Shown piece after piece: positions 34,734-42,945 of a DNA stretch of 60,547 nt. Source of the DNA: Alphaproteobacteria bacterium. GTDB taxonomy: Bacteria; Pseudomonadota; Alphaproteobacteria; Rhizobiales; Xanthobacteraceae. The notes below the pieces were generated by a model, which was not told where the DNA came from, did no database searches, and was given only the letters and a program-made list of their open reading frames with translations. Each line of letters opens with the position of its first letter. Position 1 is the first letter of the stretch. The DNA lies in contig JAJPHK010000169.1 in NCBI GenBank assembly GCA_021325315.1, forward strand, positions 1-60,547, read 5' to 3'. Made by a program: the position numbers and the translations under genes.

Positions 34734-36212
34734 TCAGTCGGCGGCGCGTGTGTGGCGCGCCGCTTGCGCGATGACGTCGCCGGCGGAAGCCGCGTCGTAA
34801 TTCGCAAGCGCCTGCCCGATCAGCACGAGAAGCGGGCCGGAAACGGACTCGGCCGCAAGCCGTGCAGGCAGGTCGCGCAACGTTGAGACAATGACCTGCT
34901 CATCCGGCCGGGTCGCACGCGAAACTGCGATCGCGGGCGTATTCGCATCGAGGCCGTTTTCCATCGCATGCTTGGAAAACTCGCCGATGGTTCGCACCGG
35001 CATGTAAACGACAGTCGTCGCCTTCGGATCGGCGACGCTTCCCCAATCGAAATCGGCGGGCAATTTTCCGTCCTCGGCATGGCCCGTGACATATTGCAGG
35101 CGCCGCGCTTCGCGCCGGTGCGTGAGCGAAACCGAAAGCCGTGCGGCCGCGCCCTGCGCCGCTGTGATCCCCGGCACAACCTCGACCGGAATCCCTTCGG
35201 CCTTGCACGCCGCGATTTCCTCGCCCGCGCGGCCGAAGATCATCGGGTCGCCCCCCTTGAGCCGCACCACGCGCTTGCCGCTCTTCGCGAGCGAGATCAT
35301 CAGCGCGTTGATTTCTTCCTGCTTGCAGGAAGGTCCGCGTGCGGTCTTTCCGACCAGCATCTTCTTCGCCTCGCGCCGCGCGAAATCGAGAATTTCCGGC
35401 GCCACGAGGTCGTCGATCAAGATCACATCCGCCGATTGCAGCGCGCGCACAGCGCGTAGTGTGAGGAGCTCGGGGTTGCCCGGCCCCGCGCCGACGAGCG
35501 CGACCGAGCCGCGATCCGCGCTCTCGCCCTCGGCGCGTGTGCCTGCGAGCAATTCGTCAAAATCGGAAGCCGCCGGGGCGCGGTCGGCATTCGCAATCGC
35601 CCGCGCAGTGAACATCTGCCAGAAGCGGCGGCGTCCGCCGAACGAGAGTCCCGACGCCTGCACTCTCAAACGCCAGCTCTTCGCCGCCTCCGCCCAGCGC
35701 GCGTAACCGGCGGGCAGGATCGATTCCAGCTTTGCGCGGATCGCCTGCCCGAACACGGGCGCCGCGCCGTCGGTCGAAACGCCGACCACGAGCGGCGAGC
35801 GGTTCACGATCGCGCCGAAGGCGAAGTCGCAATATTTCGGCTTGTCGATCACGTTCACCGGCACGCCCGCCCTGCGCGCGGCGGCGGCAAAGCGCGCGGC
35901 TTCCTCCTCGTCCTCGCAGCCGCCGATCGCGATCGCGCAGCCTTGAAAATCCGAATCCGCCCAGGCTCGGCGATGAACAGTGATCGCGCCTTTCGGCGGA
36001 TCATTCGCAAGCGCGAGCAATTCTTCCGACGGCGTTTCCGCGAAAACCTGCACGAGCGCGCCGGTCGCGGACAAAAGCTCCACTTTCCAGACCGCTCCAG
36101 CATTGGTGCCGGAAACGAGCGCGCGTTTTCCTTCAAGCGCAAAAAAGAGCGGCAGCCGCGCCAGGGGCTCCATGCGCGGCGGTTTCGTTTCGGAAGGTTT
36201 GCGTTCCGTCAT
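34734..36212 (-). CDS. cysG: Siroheme synthase (fused precorrin-2 dehydrogenase / uroporphyrinogen-III methyltransferase)
   Basis: This makes siroheme for sulfite and nitrite reductases. The start is [17 protein letters not shown] with an AGAAGAG ribosome site. The N-terminal half is the dehydrogenase/ferrochelatase, with the probable catalytic Asp in [15 protein letters not shown] and [15 protein letters not shown]. The C-terminal half is the SAM methyltransferase with [34 protein letters not shown] and [15 protein letters not shown]. The expected GGG NAD motif is degenerate here ([13 protein letters not shown]). At 492 residues it is full length. Confidence 0.92.
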   Translation of the reverse strand: MTERKPSETKPPRMEPLARLPLFFALEGKRALVSGTNAGAVWKVELLSATGALVQVFAETPSEELLALANDPPKGAITVHRRAWADSDFQGCAIAIGGCEDEEEAARFAAAARRAGVPVNVIDKPKYCDFAFGAIVNRSPLVVGVSTDGAAPVFGQAIRAKLESILPAGYARWAEAAKSWRLRVQASGLSFGGRRRFWQMFTARAIANADRAPAASDFDELLAGTRAEGESADRGSVALVGAGPGNPELLTLRAVRALQSADVILIDDLVAPEILDFARREAKKMLVGKTARGPSCKQEEINALMISLAKSGKRVVRLKGGDPMIFGRAGEEIAACKAEGIPVEVVPGITAAQGAAARLSVSLTHRREARRLQYVTGHAEDGKLPADFDWGSVADPKATTVVYMPVRTIGEFSKHAMENGLDANTPAIAVSRATRPDEQVIVSTLRDLPARLAAESVSGPLLVLIGQALANYDAASAGDVIAQAARHTRAAD

Positions 36213-36371
36213 GAACGCTCTTCTAGATCGTGCCCGGCGGCCCTGCAATTCGCGATAGAGCGCGACAGGTACGCACTCGCCGCAGGGTTAAGGGCCGGTG
36301 GCATAAGCGAAATTGCATTTCCGCGGCACCCCGGCTGCGTTAATATCCGCCGCGAAAAAGTGGAATTCGGC

Positions 36372-36872
36372 ATGGTCCGGCGCAACGAGATTCGCGAAAA
36401 CGAAGTGGCGGTGGAGTTTCCCGACGCGCCCGTCGCCAATTTTATTTTCATCGGCCGTATCCATACGCCCTGGACCGACCGCCTCGCCTGCCCGCGGCAA
36501 GGGCGGCAGGACGGCCCCGTCTGCCGCATCGAAATTTTCGAGCCATGGATCGCGGCGCTCGACGGCATCGAAAAATACCAGCACCTCGAAGTGCTCTACT
36601 GGCTGCACGAATCCCGCCGCGACCTCGTCAAGCAGAGTCCGGCCAACGACGGCTCCGTGCGCGGCACCTTCAGCCTGCGCTCGCCGGTGCGCCCAAACCC
36701 CATCGGCACACAACTCGTTCGGCTGGTGAAGGTCGAGGGAGGAAATGTCTTTGTGCAGGGCCTTGATTGCCTCGACGGCACCCCTCTTCTCGACCTCAAA
36801 CCCGACCGCTGCGCCTTCACGCCGATCGCGCCGCGTCAGCCGGGCGATGACGAGGTTGCACCAAAGGCTTAA
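36372..36872 (+). CDS. trmO: tRNA m6t6A37 methyltransferase TrmO (TsaA-like)
   Basis: TrmO methylates t6A37 in tRNA-Thr using S-adenosylmethionine. I start it at [12 protein letters not shown] (166 residues); the 309-residue ORF-track version reads through the cysG promoter region. Conserved motifs are '[12 protein letters not shown]', '[12 protein letters not shown]' and '[21 protein letters not shown]', the latter being the family fingerprint. '[15 protein letters not shown]' follows. Divergent from cysG. Confidence 0.92.
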   Translation: MVRRNEIRENEVAVEFPDAPVANFIFIGRIHTPWTDRLACPRQGRQDGPVCRIEIFEPWIAALDGIEKYQHLEVLYWLHESRRDLVKQSPANDGSVRGTFSLRSPVRPNPIGTQLVRLVKVEGGNVFVQGLDCLDGTPLLDLKPDRCAFTPIAPRQPGDDEVAPKA

Positions 36873-36911
36873 GGGCGTTTTCTTGGCGATCCAGCGGCTT
36901 AGTAGCCGCTT

Positions 36912-37190
36912 TTACATCGCTTGCTTAAGACACTCGCCCGCCGCTTCCGCCGCCGGCCGTGCCTGATCGCGGCTCAGCTTTCCGCCGATCACCAGCGCCC
37001 GTGTCTTCGAGCGAACGACCTCTTTCATGTCGACGCCCGGCGCCACCGAGCCGACCGAAGCGGCGTAAATCTGCTTCGCTTCCGGCGGGAGTTTGGCCAC
37101 GCAAGCGTCGGCCGAAGCGCGGTTTGCGAAAGACGGTGCCGCCGAAACCGGCAAAACCGCGGCAGTCAAAATGAGTACGAAATAACGCAT
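36912..37190 (-). CDS. Small secreted protein of unknown function
   Basis: The start MRYFVLILTAAVLPVSAAPSFA gives a clear signal peptide and a mature protein of about 70 residues. The ribosome site GGGGGAAT supports this start over the ORF-track one. The mature part has two cysteines (DACVAKL and GECLKQAM), probably forming a disulfide in the periplasm, and the repeat-like 'RSKTRALVIGGKLSRDQARPAAEAAGECL'. I do not recognise a named family. Confidence 0.7.
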   Translation of the reverse strand: MRYFVLILTAAVLPVSAAPSFANRASADACVAKLPPEAKQIYAASVGSVAPGVDMKEVVRSKTRALVIGGKLSRDQARPAAEAAGECLKQAM

Positions 37191-37263
37191 CGATTCCCCC
37201 AAAAAATTTGATTGCTCATTTATACGCATCGGCGCGCGGGAGGAAAGCGGTTTGGTTGCAGCG

Positions 37264-38202
37264 TTAATGGACGCCGCTGTCGATGGAAGGCTGGCGCGAC
37301 GCCAAAAACACTCCGCTTAAAATCAGCGCGAAGCCGAGAACGTGAAAGGCCCGCAACTGTTCGCCGAGAAAAACGCTCGCCAAGAGCGCGCTGTAAAGCG
37401 GCGTGAGATGCAGGAACGGCCCCGCCCGGTTGGGGCCGATCAATTCCACGCCGCGCGTCCAGGCCGCATAGGAAATCAGACTCGGAAAAATCGCGACATA
37501 GATGACCGTGAAGAAAACGAACCAGGTCTCGTGAAATCGCGGCCCGGCGGCATATTCCCAGATCGCAAAGGGCAGCGCCGAGACCGTCGAAACCGCCGCG
37601 AATATAAAAATAAACGACAGCCAGTGCATTTTCGGTGCGAGCCGAAGATAGCTCGAATAGATCGCCATGATCGCCATGTTCGCGACGATAATAATGTCGC
37701 CGATATTGAAATTCAGATTCGCGATCGTCTCGACGCTGAGCTTGGAGACGATGACGAGAACGCCCGCAAACGAAATCAGAATGCCGCCGATCTGCGCCGC
37801 TGTAAGCCGATCGCGAAATATCAACGCTCCCGTCACGAGAATAAAAACCGGCGTGAGCGAATTCAGCACCGAGACGTTGAGCGCGGTCGTGTATTGCAGC
37901 CCGATATATTGACCGGCCGAAAAGATCGATCCGCCGCTCACGCCGAGAAAGAAAAGAAGAAACCAGTGCCGTTTGATCACCGGCCAGTCGCGCGCGAGAT
38001 GCGGCCTGGCGAACGGCCAGAGAAAAACCGCCGGCAACAGCCAGCGCAGCATCGCAAGCCCGATCGGCGGCGCTTCGCCCGCGATCGCGCGGCCAAGCAC
38101 GTGATTTCCCGACCAGAACAGCGAGGCGATCGCAAGCAGGAGATAAGCGTTGTTGGCGACCCGATCGGACGCGTTCAGGGAGCCGTTCCGGTCGAGGGCC
38201 AT
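37264..38202 (-). CDS. EamA/DMT-family transporter (second)
   Basis: This 312-residue protein starts at MALDRNGSLNASDR (GGAATTC ribosome-like site). About ten membrane segments form two EamA repeats. 'LLAIASLFWSGNHVLGRAIAGEAPPIGLAMLRWL' opens the first and 'LIGPNRAGPFLHLTPLYSALLASVFLGEQLRAFHVLGFALILSG' closes the second, both textbook for the family. It shares little with the DMT protein at 6549-7490. Substrate unknown. It follows the small membrane protein gene on the same strand. Confidence 0.88.
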   Translation of the reverse strand: MALDRNGSLNASDRVANNAYLLLAIASLFWSGNHVLGRAIAGEAPPIGLAMLRWLLPAVFLWPFARPHLARDWPVIKRHWFLLFFLGVSGGSIFSAGQYIGLQYTTALNVSVLNSLTPVFILVTGALIFRDRLTAAQIGGILISFAGVLVIVSKLSVETIANLNFNIGDIIIVANMAIMAIYSSYLRLAPKMHWLSFIFIFAAVSTVSALPFAIWEYAAGPRFHETWFVFFTVIYVAIFPSLISYAAWTRGVELIGPNRAGPFLHLTPLYSALLASVFLGEQLRAFHVLGFALILSGVFLASRQPSIDSGVH

Positions 38203-38215
38203 CAAGAATTCCAAT

Positions 38216-38590
38216 TCAATGCGCGAACGCCATGAGAAACGACAGACAGGCCGCAGCCCCCGAAAACGCGAGCAACGAACTCCTGCCGTCAACGAACCGA
38301 TCGGAGAAGAGCTGAAGCAAAAGCGGAGCGGCCAACACCACCGCTCCTCCGCCGATCACAGCAGCATACCACGGTACGCTGGCCTGGACGAAATAAATAC
38401 CGAGGGCAACGCAAACAAGCGAAAGCGCGATTGTTCCGAAGAGAATGAGGCGGCCCGGGGCGGTTTTTAATTTTTTCGAACGGTGCTCAACCGGAAAATG
38501 CCCGCTTGCCGCGAGCGCATACATCGAGGCGGCAAGCAGAAGCGCCATGAACAAAACGAGGTTTACGATCTGCATGAGCGACAGACTCAT
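38216..38590 (-). CDS. Small four-helix membrane protein, unknown function
   Basis: This 124-residue protein has four predicted hydrophobic segments (about 5-28, 48-68, 75-95, 104-122) joined by short loops. The ribosome site AGGGGAG supports the annotated ATG. It lies 13 bases upstream of the DMT transporter start, so the two are probably co-transcribed. Divergent from the PanB-like gene, whose operator lies in the shared 118-base gap. No family recognised. Confidence 0.75.
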   Translation of the reverse strand: MSLSLMQIVNLVLFMALLLAASMYALAASGHFPVEHRSKKLKTAPGRLILFGTIALSLVCVALGIYFVQASVPWYAAVIGGGAVVLAAPLLLQLFSDRFVDGRSSLLAFSGAAACLSFLMAFAH

Positions 38591-38661
38591 CGAAACTCCC
38601 CTTTCGGCCCGGACGCAAAATCGCGCTTGCGCCCGGCCTCGCGATTCGTAACATATATGAG

Positions 38662-38671
38662 AGATATATCA
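38662..38671. promoter_or_regulatory. Predicted GntR operator 1 (AGATATATCA)
   Basis: This differs by one base from the TGATATATCA palindrome found before the two other operons. It ends 38 bp before the PanB-like start. A second partial palindrome, 'catatatga', immediately precedes it (38652-38660). It lies upstream of the operon that encodes the GntR regulator, consistent with autoregulation (inference). Confidence 0.6.
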
Positions 38672-38708
38672 CTTGTATCTGCAATAAGGGCAAGCACTGC
38701 GGGGGAAC

Positions 38709-39611
38709 ATGAACGCGCAAGATCCGAAAGCCGCGAAGAGCGTGTCCGAGCCGGAACGGAAAAAGCGGACCATCACCGAAATTCGCGAGTCGAAGAAAAC
38801 GGGGGAAAAGATGGTCTACATGTCCGTCCCCGACTACACCTCGGCGCAATGGGCGGAGAAAGCCGGAGTCGACGTCGCGGTTCTCGGCGACAGCCTCGCG
38901 ATGATCTCGCACGGGCATGCGAGCACGATTCCCGCAACAATGGATATGATGATCATGCACGGCCAGGCCGTGCGCCGCGGCGCACCGAATACCTTTGCCC
39001 TCGGCTGCATGCCATACCAAAGTTACAACGCCGTCGATCGCGCGCTGGAAAACGCAACTCGCTTTATGCAGGACGCTCTCATGGACGCGGTAAAGCCGCA
39101 GGGCGGCAAGTCGCAAGCGCATATTTTGAAGGCGCTGGTGGACGCGGGCATTCCTACCGCCTCGCATATCGGTCTCACGCCCCACACCATCGCGATGTTC
39201 GGCGGCTTCAAGATTCAAGGCCGCACGGCGGAAGCCGCCATGAAAATCCTTGAGGACGCGCTCGCGATCGAGGACGCCGGCTGCTTCATGCTCGAATTCG
39301 AGGCGGTGCCCGCGAAAATCGCGAAGCTGATTTCCGAGCAGCTTACGATCCCGACGATCGGTATTGGCGCCGGCAACGGCACCGACGGGCAAATTCTGCT
39401 CTGTTACGATCTTCTCGGCGTATTTACCGATTTCAAGCCGAAATTCACCAAGCGGTACGCAAAACTTACCGAAGTCGCGGTCGACGGCATCAAGCAATAT
39501 GTGAAGGAAGTGAAAGAAGGCGCGTTCCCCGACGACGACCATTCCTATGGCGTGAACGAGCCCGAATATGAGAAGTTCGCAGCGATGGTCGCAAAGCGGC
39601 GGCAGATTTGA
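38709..39611 (+). CDS. PanB-like enzyme (ketopantoate hydroxymethyltransferase family), divergent
   Basis: The fold family is clear: VAVLGDSLAM (Asp61), VRRGAPNTFALG, GIPTASHIGLTPHTI, FKIQGRT and TIGIGAGNGTDGQIL match PanB in order over 300 residues. Relative to E. coli PanB as I recall it, Asp45 is kept (Asp61), but Asp84 of 'ADLPF' is Cys100 ('GCMPY') and Glu114 of 'KIEGG' is Gln131 ('KPQGG'). The catalytic Glu181 is kept (Glu198). Two of three metal-ligand positions are thus changed. No panC is nearby. It is first in an operon with a GntR regulator and DUF6166-type gene, so a catabolic or other C-C lyase role is more likely than pantothenate synthesis. Confidence 0.8.
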   Translation: MNAQDPKAAKSVSEPERKKRTITEIRESKKTGEKMVYMSVPDYTSAQWAEKAGVDVAVLGDSLAMISHGHASTIPATMDMMIMHGQAVRRGAPNTFALGCMPYQSYNAVDRALENATRFMQDALMDAVKPQGGKSQAHILKALVDAGIPTASHIGLTPHTIAMFGGFKIQGRTAEAAMKILEDALAIEDAGCFMLEFEAVPAKIAKLISEQLTIPTIGIGAGNGTDGQILLCYDLLGVFTDFKPKFTKRYAKLTEVAVDGIKQYVKEVKEGAFPDDDHSYGVNEPEYEKFAAMVAKRRQI

Positions 39612-39631
39612 GCGGCTCGAAGCGAGGGAAA

Positions 39632-40324
39632 ATGACGAAACATATGGCGGTCCCGAAGAAAAATCAGACGACCCGCCTGACGAAAGGCGTGCAGACGCTG
39701 ACCGAAGAGGCCTATGCGCAGATCGAGGAGCGGATCGTCACGCTTCGCCTGAAGCCCGGCGAGGTGCTTTCCGAACAGGCCCTCTCCGTCTCGCTCAAGA
39801 TCGGCCGCACGCCGATCCGCGAAGCGTTGCAGCGGCTCGCCCGCGAAGGATTGATCATCGTGCTGCCGCGGAAGGGCATTCTTGTTTCCGATATCAACCC
39901 GCGCAAACAGCTCCTTGTGCTCGAAGTGCGGCGCGAACTGGAACGCCTGTTGAGCCGTTCCGGCGCCGAGCGCGCAACCAAGGAAGAGCGCGAACAGCTG
40001 ATGGAAACCGGCCGCGCGATGGATGTCGCCGGCAAGAACAACGACGACATCGCCTTCATGCGCCTCGACAGCGATCTCAACCGGCTTTTGCTTGAGGCCG
40101 GTCATAACGAATATGCGGCGCGCGCAATGCGCCTCACGCAGGGTCTTTCTCGCCGCTTCTGGTACATGCATTACCGCGAAGCCGCCGATCTTCCGCTTTG
40201 CGCGAAGTTGCACGCTGAGCAAGCGCGCGCAATCGCCAAAGGCGATCCCGCAAAGGCGGCAAAAGCTTCCGACTATCTCATGGACTATGTCGAAAGCTTC
40301 ACCCGCACGACAGTCGAAGTGTAA
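39632..40324 (+). CDS. GntR-family transcriptional regulator (FadR/FCD type)
   Basis: The start is MTKHMAVPKK after GCGAGGGAAA; the ORF track's TTG start is less likely. The N-terminal winged helix-turn-helix (about 24-90) has 'LKPGEVLSEQALSVSLKIGRTPIREALQRLAREGLI'. The C-terminal FCD effector domain (about 95-225) has 'LDSDLNRLLLEAGHNEYAARAM', with Asp/His residues as in metal-binding FCD domains. It is the second gene after the PanB-like enzyme (20-base gap). The conserved palindrome TGATATATCA before three neighbouring operons is its probable target. Confidence 0.92.
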   Translation: MTKHMAVPKKNQTTRLTKGVQTLTEEAYAQIEERIVTLRLKPGEVLSEQALSVSLKIGRTPIREALQRLAREGLIIVLPRKGILVSDINPRKQLLVLEVRRELERLLSRSGAERATKEEREQLMETGRAMDVAGKNNDDIAFMRLDSDLNRLLLEAGHNEYAARAMRLTQGLSRRFWYMHYREAADLPLCAKLHAEQARAIAKGDPAKAAKASDYLMDYVESFTRTTVEV

Positions 40325-40336
40325 CGGAGTGAAACG

Positions 40337-40636
40337 ATGAAAACTTACGAGGGAAAGCGAACCATCGACGGCCTGCGCGTCACGGTCGACGGCAAGCCGC
40401 TCGGGGAGCACTACGAAGTCAAGAAGTTCACGAACTTCGGTTTCGAATGGACCTATGAGGGCGAAAGTCCGCGCCAGCTCGCGCTCGCAATTTTGGTCGA
40501 CTATCTCGGTGACAACGAACGCGCGATCCGGCTTTCCGAACCGTTCATGAAAGCGGTGGTCGCCAATCTCGATAACGACTGGACTCTAAAGAGCAACGAA
40601 ATCGACAGCGCCCTGAAAAGCATCGAGAAACATTAA
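40337..40636 (+). CDS. DUF6166-like protein
   Basis: This 99-residue cytoplasmic protein shows 'KTYEGKRTIDGLRVTVDGKPL' at the N terminus, 'GFEWTYEGESPRQLALAILVDYLGDNERAIRL' in the centre and 'WTLKSNEID' at the end. That order matches what I recall of the DUF6166 family. No function is known to me. It starts 12 bases after the GntR stop with GGAG just upstream, so it is the third gene of the operon. Confidence 0.75.
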   Translation: MKTYEGKRTIDGLRVTVDGKPLGEHYEVKKFTNFGFEWTYEGESPRQLALAILVDYLGDNERAIRLSEPFMKAVVANLDNDWTLKSNEIDSALKSIEKH

Positions 40637-40699
40637 CAAAACCGATGCAGGCGGGGTCCGATTCCGCTTGCGCCGCGGCTTGTTTCTGTGACATGGCAC

Positions 40700-40709
40700 T
40701 GATATATCA
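40700..40709. promoter_or_regulatory. Predicted GntR operator 2 (TGATATATCA)
   Basis: This perfect 10-bp palindrome, in the context ACTGATATATCATT, ends 58 bp before the start of the Liv-type binding-protein gene. It is the same sequence as operator 3 and one base from operator 1. Position and symmetry fit an FCD-type GntR site. Confidence 0.65.
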
Positions 40710-40767
40710 TTCGAAAGAATAAAAACGCACCGGCAAAACCGGGACAACCACCCTGGGGAGGATCCAA

Positions 40768-42045
40768 ATGAAGAAGTTCTCACGCCGTACTTTGCTGAAA
40801 TCCGCCGCCGCCATCGGCGCGCTCGCGCCCGCCGGCGTCTTTGCGCCTGCGATCGCGCAAAACAAGCCGCTCAAGATCGGCATTCTCGCGCCGCGCTCAG
40901 GGATAGCCGCAAGCGCCGGCCTGAACGGCATCTACGCCGCCCAATGGACAGTCGAGAAATTCAATGCCGCGGGCGGCATCGCCGGCCGCAAGGTCGAGCT
41001 TGTAATTGAGGATGAAACCTCCCCGAAGGACACGATTGAGCGCTTCTCCAAGCTCGTGCAGCAGGAGAACGTCGATCACGTTCAGGGTATCGTATCGACC
41101 GGCGTCGGGCTCGCGCTCGGTCCTGTCGTCGAAGAAGCCAGAGCGCTTACGATTTTCTGGGACGGCACGACCCAAGACGGCGTCGTCGAGAAACTTCCGA
41201 ACCCGAAATATCTCTTCAAGAGCACCGACAACGAATGCGAAGCGGTGATGTCGTCGCTGCTCGCCGTCAAATACTGGAAGGGCAAATTCAAGCGGATCGC
41301 GGGCATCAATCCCGACTATTCCTATGGCCGCAACAACATGGCCGCCTTCGTCGCGATCCTGAAACGCTTCAACATTGAGCATGAAGTCGTAACCGAGCAG
41401 TGGCCGAAGGTCGGTACCATGGATCTCACGAGCCATGTCGCCGCGCTGCAGGCGGCAAAGCCCGATCTCATTTTCTCCTCGCTACTGTTTGCGGATCTTC
41501 CCGTGTTCATGAAGCAGGCGCACGCCGCGGGTCTCACGCAAAGCGCGAAGCTCGTCTTCCCGGCCGCCGGCTGGCAACAGACGGCGCTGAAGAAAGAATT
41601 CACGCCGGAAGGCATGCTGTTCGGCTGCAATACGCTCTCCTTCGACAATCCGAAAGCGAGCGCCACTGCGAAGGAATTCGTCGCCTGGTATCATGACAAG
41701 CACAACGACTATCCGAACTGGGAAGCGGACCGCGCTTACTTCTCCCTGATTTCCTACAAGCAAGCCTACGAGAAGGCTGCGAAGGCGAAAGGCGGCACCC
41801 CCTCCACCGACGACATCGCGCAGGCGATGGTCGGCCTCGAGGTCGAAAGCCTCGGCGGCAAAGGCGGCTGGCGCAAGGATCACATCGCCGACCAGACCTT
41901 CGTGCAGGGCCTGACGACACACAAGAACAAGTACGATTTCGTCACGCTCGGCGAGCAGCAGGACACGATGTACTCAACCGAGCTGCAGAAACCTGCCGGC
42001 GCGGATTTCTGGGAGTGGATCAAGACCGCGAATTTCAAGGTCTGA
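40768..42045 (+). CDS. Liv-type ABC substrate-binding protein (Tat signal)
   Basis: This periplasmic binding protein is 425 residues with a twin-arginine-type signal SRRTLLKSAAAIGALAPAGVFAPAIAQ. The mature part starts 'NKPLKIGILAPRSGIAASAGLNGIYAAQWTVEKFNAAGGIAGRKVELVIEDE', the type I periplasmic fold used for amino acids, amides and aromatic acids. It starts an operon with livHMGF-like genes (19-base gap) and has its own copy of the TGATATATCA site. The ligand is unknown; co-regulation with the PanB-like enzyme suggests a related substrate. Confidence 0.88.
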   Translation: MKKFSRRTLLKSAAAIGALAPAGVFAPAIAQNKPLKIGILAPRSGIAASAGLNGIYAAQWTVEKFNAAGGIAGRKVELVIEDETSPKDTIERFSKLVQQENVDHVQGIVSTGVGLALGPVVEEARALTIFWDGTTQDGVVEKLPNPKYLFKSTDNECEAVMSSLLAVKYWKGKFKRIAGINPDYSYGRNNMAAFVAILKRFNIEHEVVTEQWPKVGTMDLTSHVAALQAAKPDLIFSSLLFADLPVFMKQAHAAGLTQSAKLVFPAAGWQQTALKKEFTPEGMLFGCNTLSFDNPKASATAKEFVAWYHDKHNDYPNWEADRAYFSLISYKQAYEKAAKAKGGTPSTDDIAQAMVGLEVESLGGKGGWRKDHIADQTFVQGLTTHKNKYDFVTLGEQQDTMYSTELQKPAGADFWEWIKTANFKV

Positions 42046-42063
42046 TAGACTCCATAGCGTTCG

Positions 42064-42945
42064 ATGTCTGCGTTTGCCAACATATTGCTCGGCGGCGTTT
42101 TCCACGCCGCCGTGCTCTTCCTCGTCGCCGCCGGGCTGCAGCTCGTCTTCGGCGTGCAGAAAATTTTGAATCTCGCCTGCGGCTCGTTCTACGCGCTCGG
42201 CGCCTATTTCGGCATCAGCTTCGTCGCCCACATGACGAAATACGGAATGCCGCCGTGGCTCCTCCTGCCGGCGTTAATCGTCGCGGGATTGTTGATCGGC
42301 CTGATCGGGCCGTTCATCGAGCGGCTCCTGCGCTTCGTCTACGACCGCGACGAAAGCTTTCAGCTCCTCCTCACCTTCGCTATCCTTCTGATGTTCCAGG
42401 ACGTGTTCCGCTTTCTGTGGAGTGCGAATCCGCTGCAGGTAAACGTCGATTACCTCGTTTACGGCAAGCTTTCGTCCGGCGATTTTTCCGTGCCAGTCTA
42501 CAATCTCATGGTGATCGCCGCCGCGATTTTGATCGCGGCCGGACTTGGCCTCTTTCTGCAGAAAACCAATTACGGCCGCGTGCTGCGCGCGACCGCCGAG
42601 AACCGCGCCATGGCCGAAGCCCTCGGCGTGAACGTGCGGAGCGTCTATGCCGTCGTGTTCACTGTCGGCACGATGCTGGGAACGGTCGCGGGCACACTGG
42701 TGATCCCGACGGCCGCCGCATCGCTCGAAATCCCCGGCGAATTCGTCGTGGAAGCTTTCGCCGTCGTCGTGATTGGCGGGCTCGGATCGATGCCAGGAGC
42801 GCTCGCGGGTGCACTTGTCGTTGGCCTCATTCATGCGCTTTCGATCGTGATTTATCCTGAGCTTGAGCTGCTCGTGACATATCTGATCGTGATCGGCGTC
42901 CTTCTCTTCCGGCCTGCGGGCCTGTTCGGAAAGCCCGCGACATGA
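42064..42945 (+). CDS. LivH-type ABC permease
   Basis: This 293-residue inner-membrane permease belongs to the branched-chain amino acid transporter family. 'GLQLVFGVQKILNLACGSFYALGAYFG' matches the LivH N-terminal signature. The family loop 'ALGVNVRSVYAVVFTVGTMLGTVAGTL' and 'FAVVVIGGLGSMPGALAGALVVG' follow. It overlaps the LivM gene by 4 bases. It forms a heterodimeric channel with the next gene product. Confidence 0.92.
   Translation: MSAFANILLGGVFHAAVLFLVAAGLQLVFGVQKILNLACGSFYALGAYFGISFVAHMTKYGMPPWLLLPALIVAGLLIGLIGPFIERLLRFVYDRDESFQLLLTFAILLMFQDVFRFLWSANPLQVNVDYLVYGKLSSGDFSVPVYNLMVIAAAILIAAGLGLFLQKTNYGRVLRATAENRAMAEALGVNVRSVYAVVFTVGTMLGTVAGTLVIPTAAASLEIPGEFVVEAFAVVVIGGLGSMPGALAGALVVGLIHALSIVIYPELELLVTYLIVIGVLLFRPAGLFGKPAT

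Noticed and set aside
32003-36212. Calling the 32003-34730 importer a nitrate or sulfonate transporter because cysG is next to it
   Set aside because: cysG is on the opposite strand and convergent; family type allows many ligands, so only the transporter class is reported.
35943-36872. 309-residue version of TrmO
   Set aside because: The upstream 143 residues overlap the cysG N terminus and its promoter region and are Arg-rich shadow; the family starts at about 36372.
36912-37190. Possibility that the small secreted protein is a pseudogene fragment
   Set aside because: It has a proper ribosome site, signal peptide and conserved-looking Cys pair, so it is treated as a real small gene.
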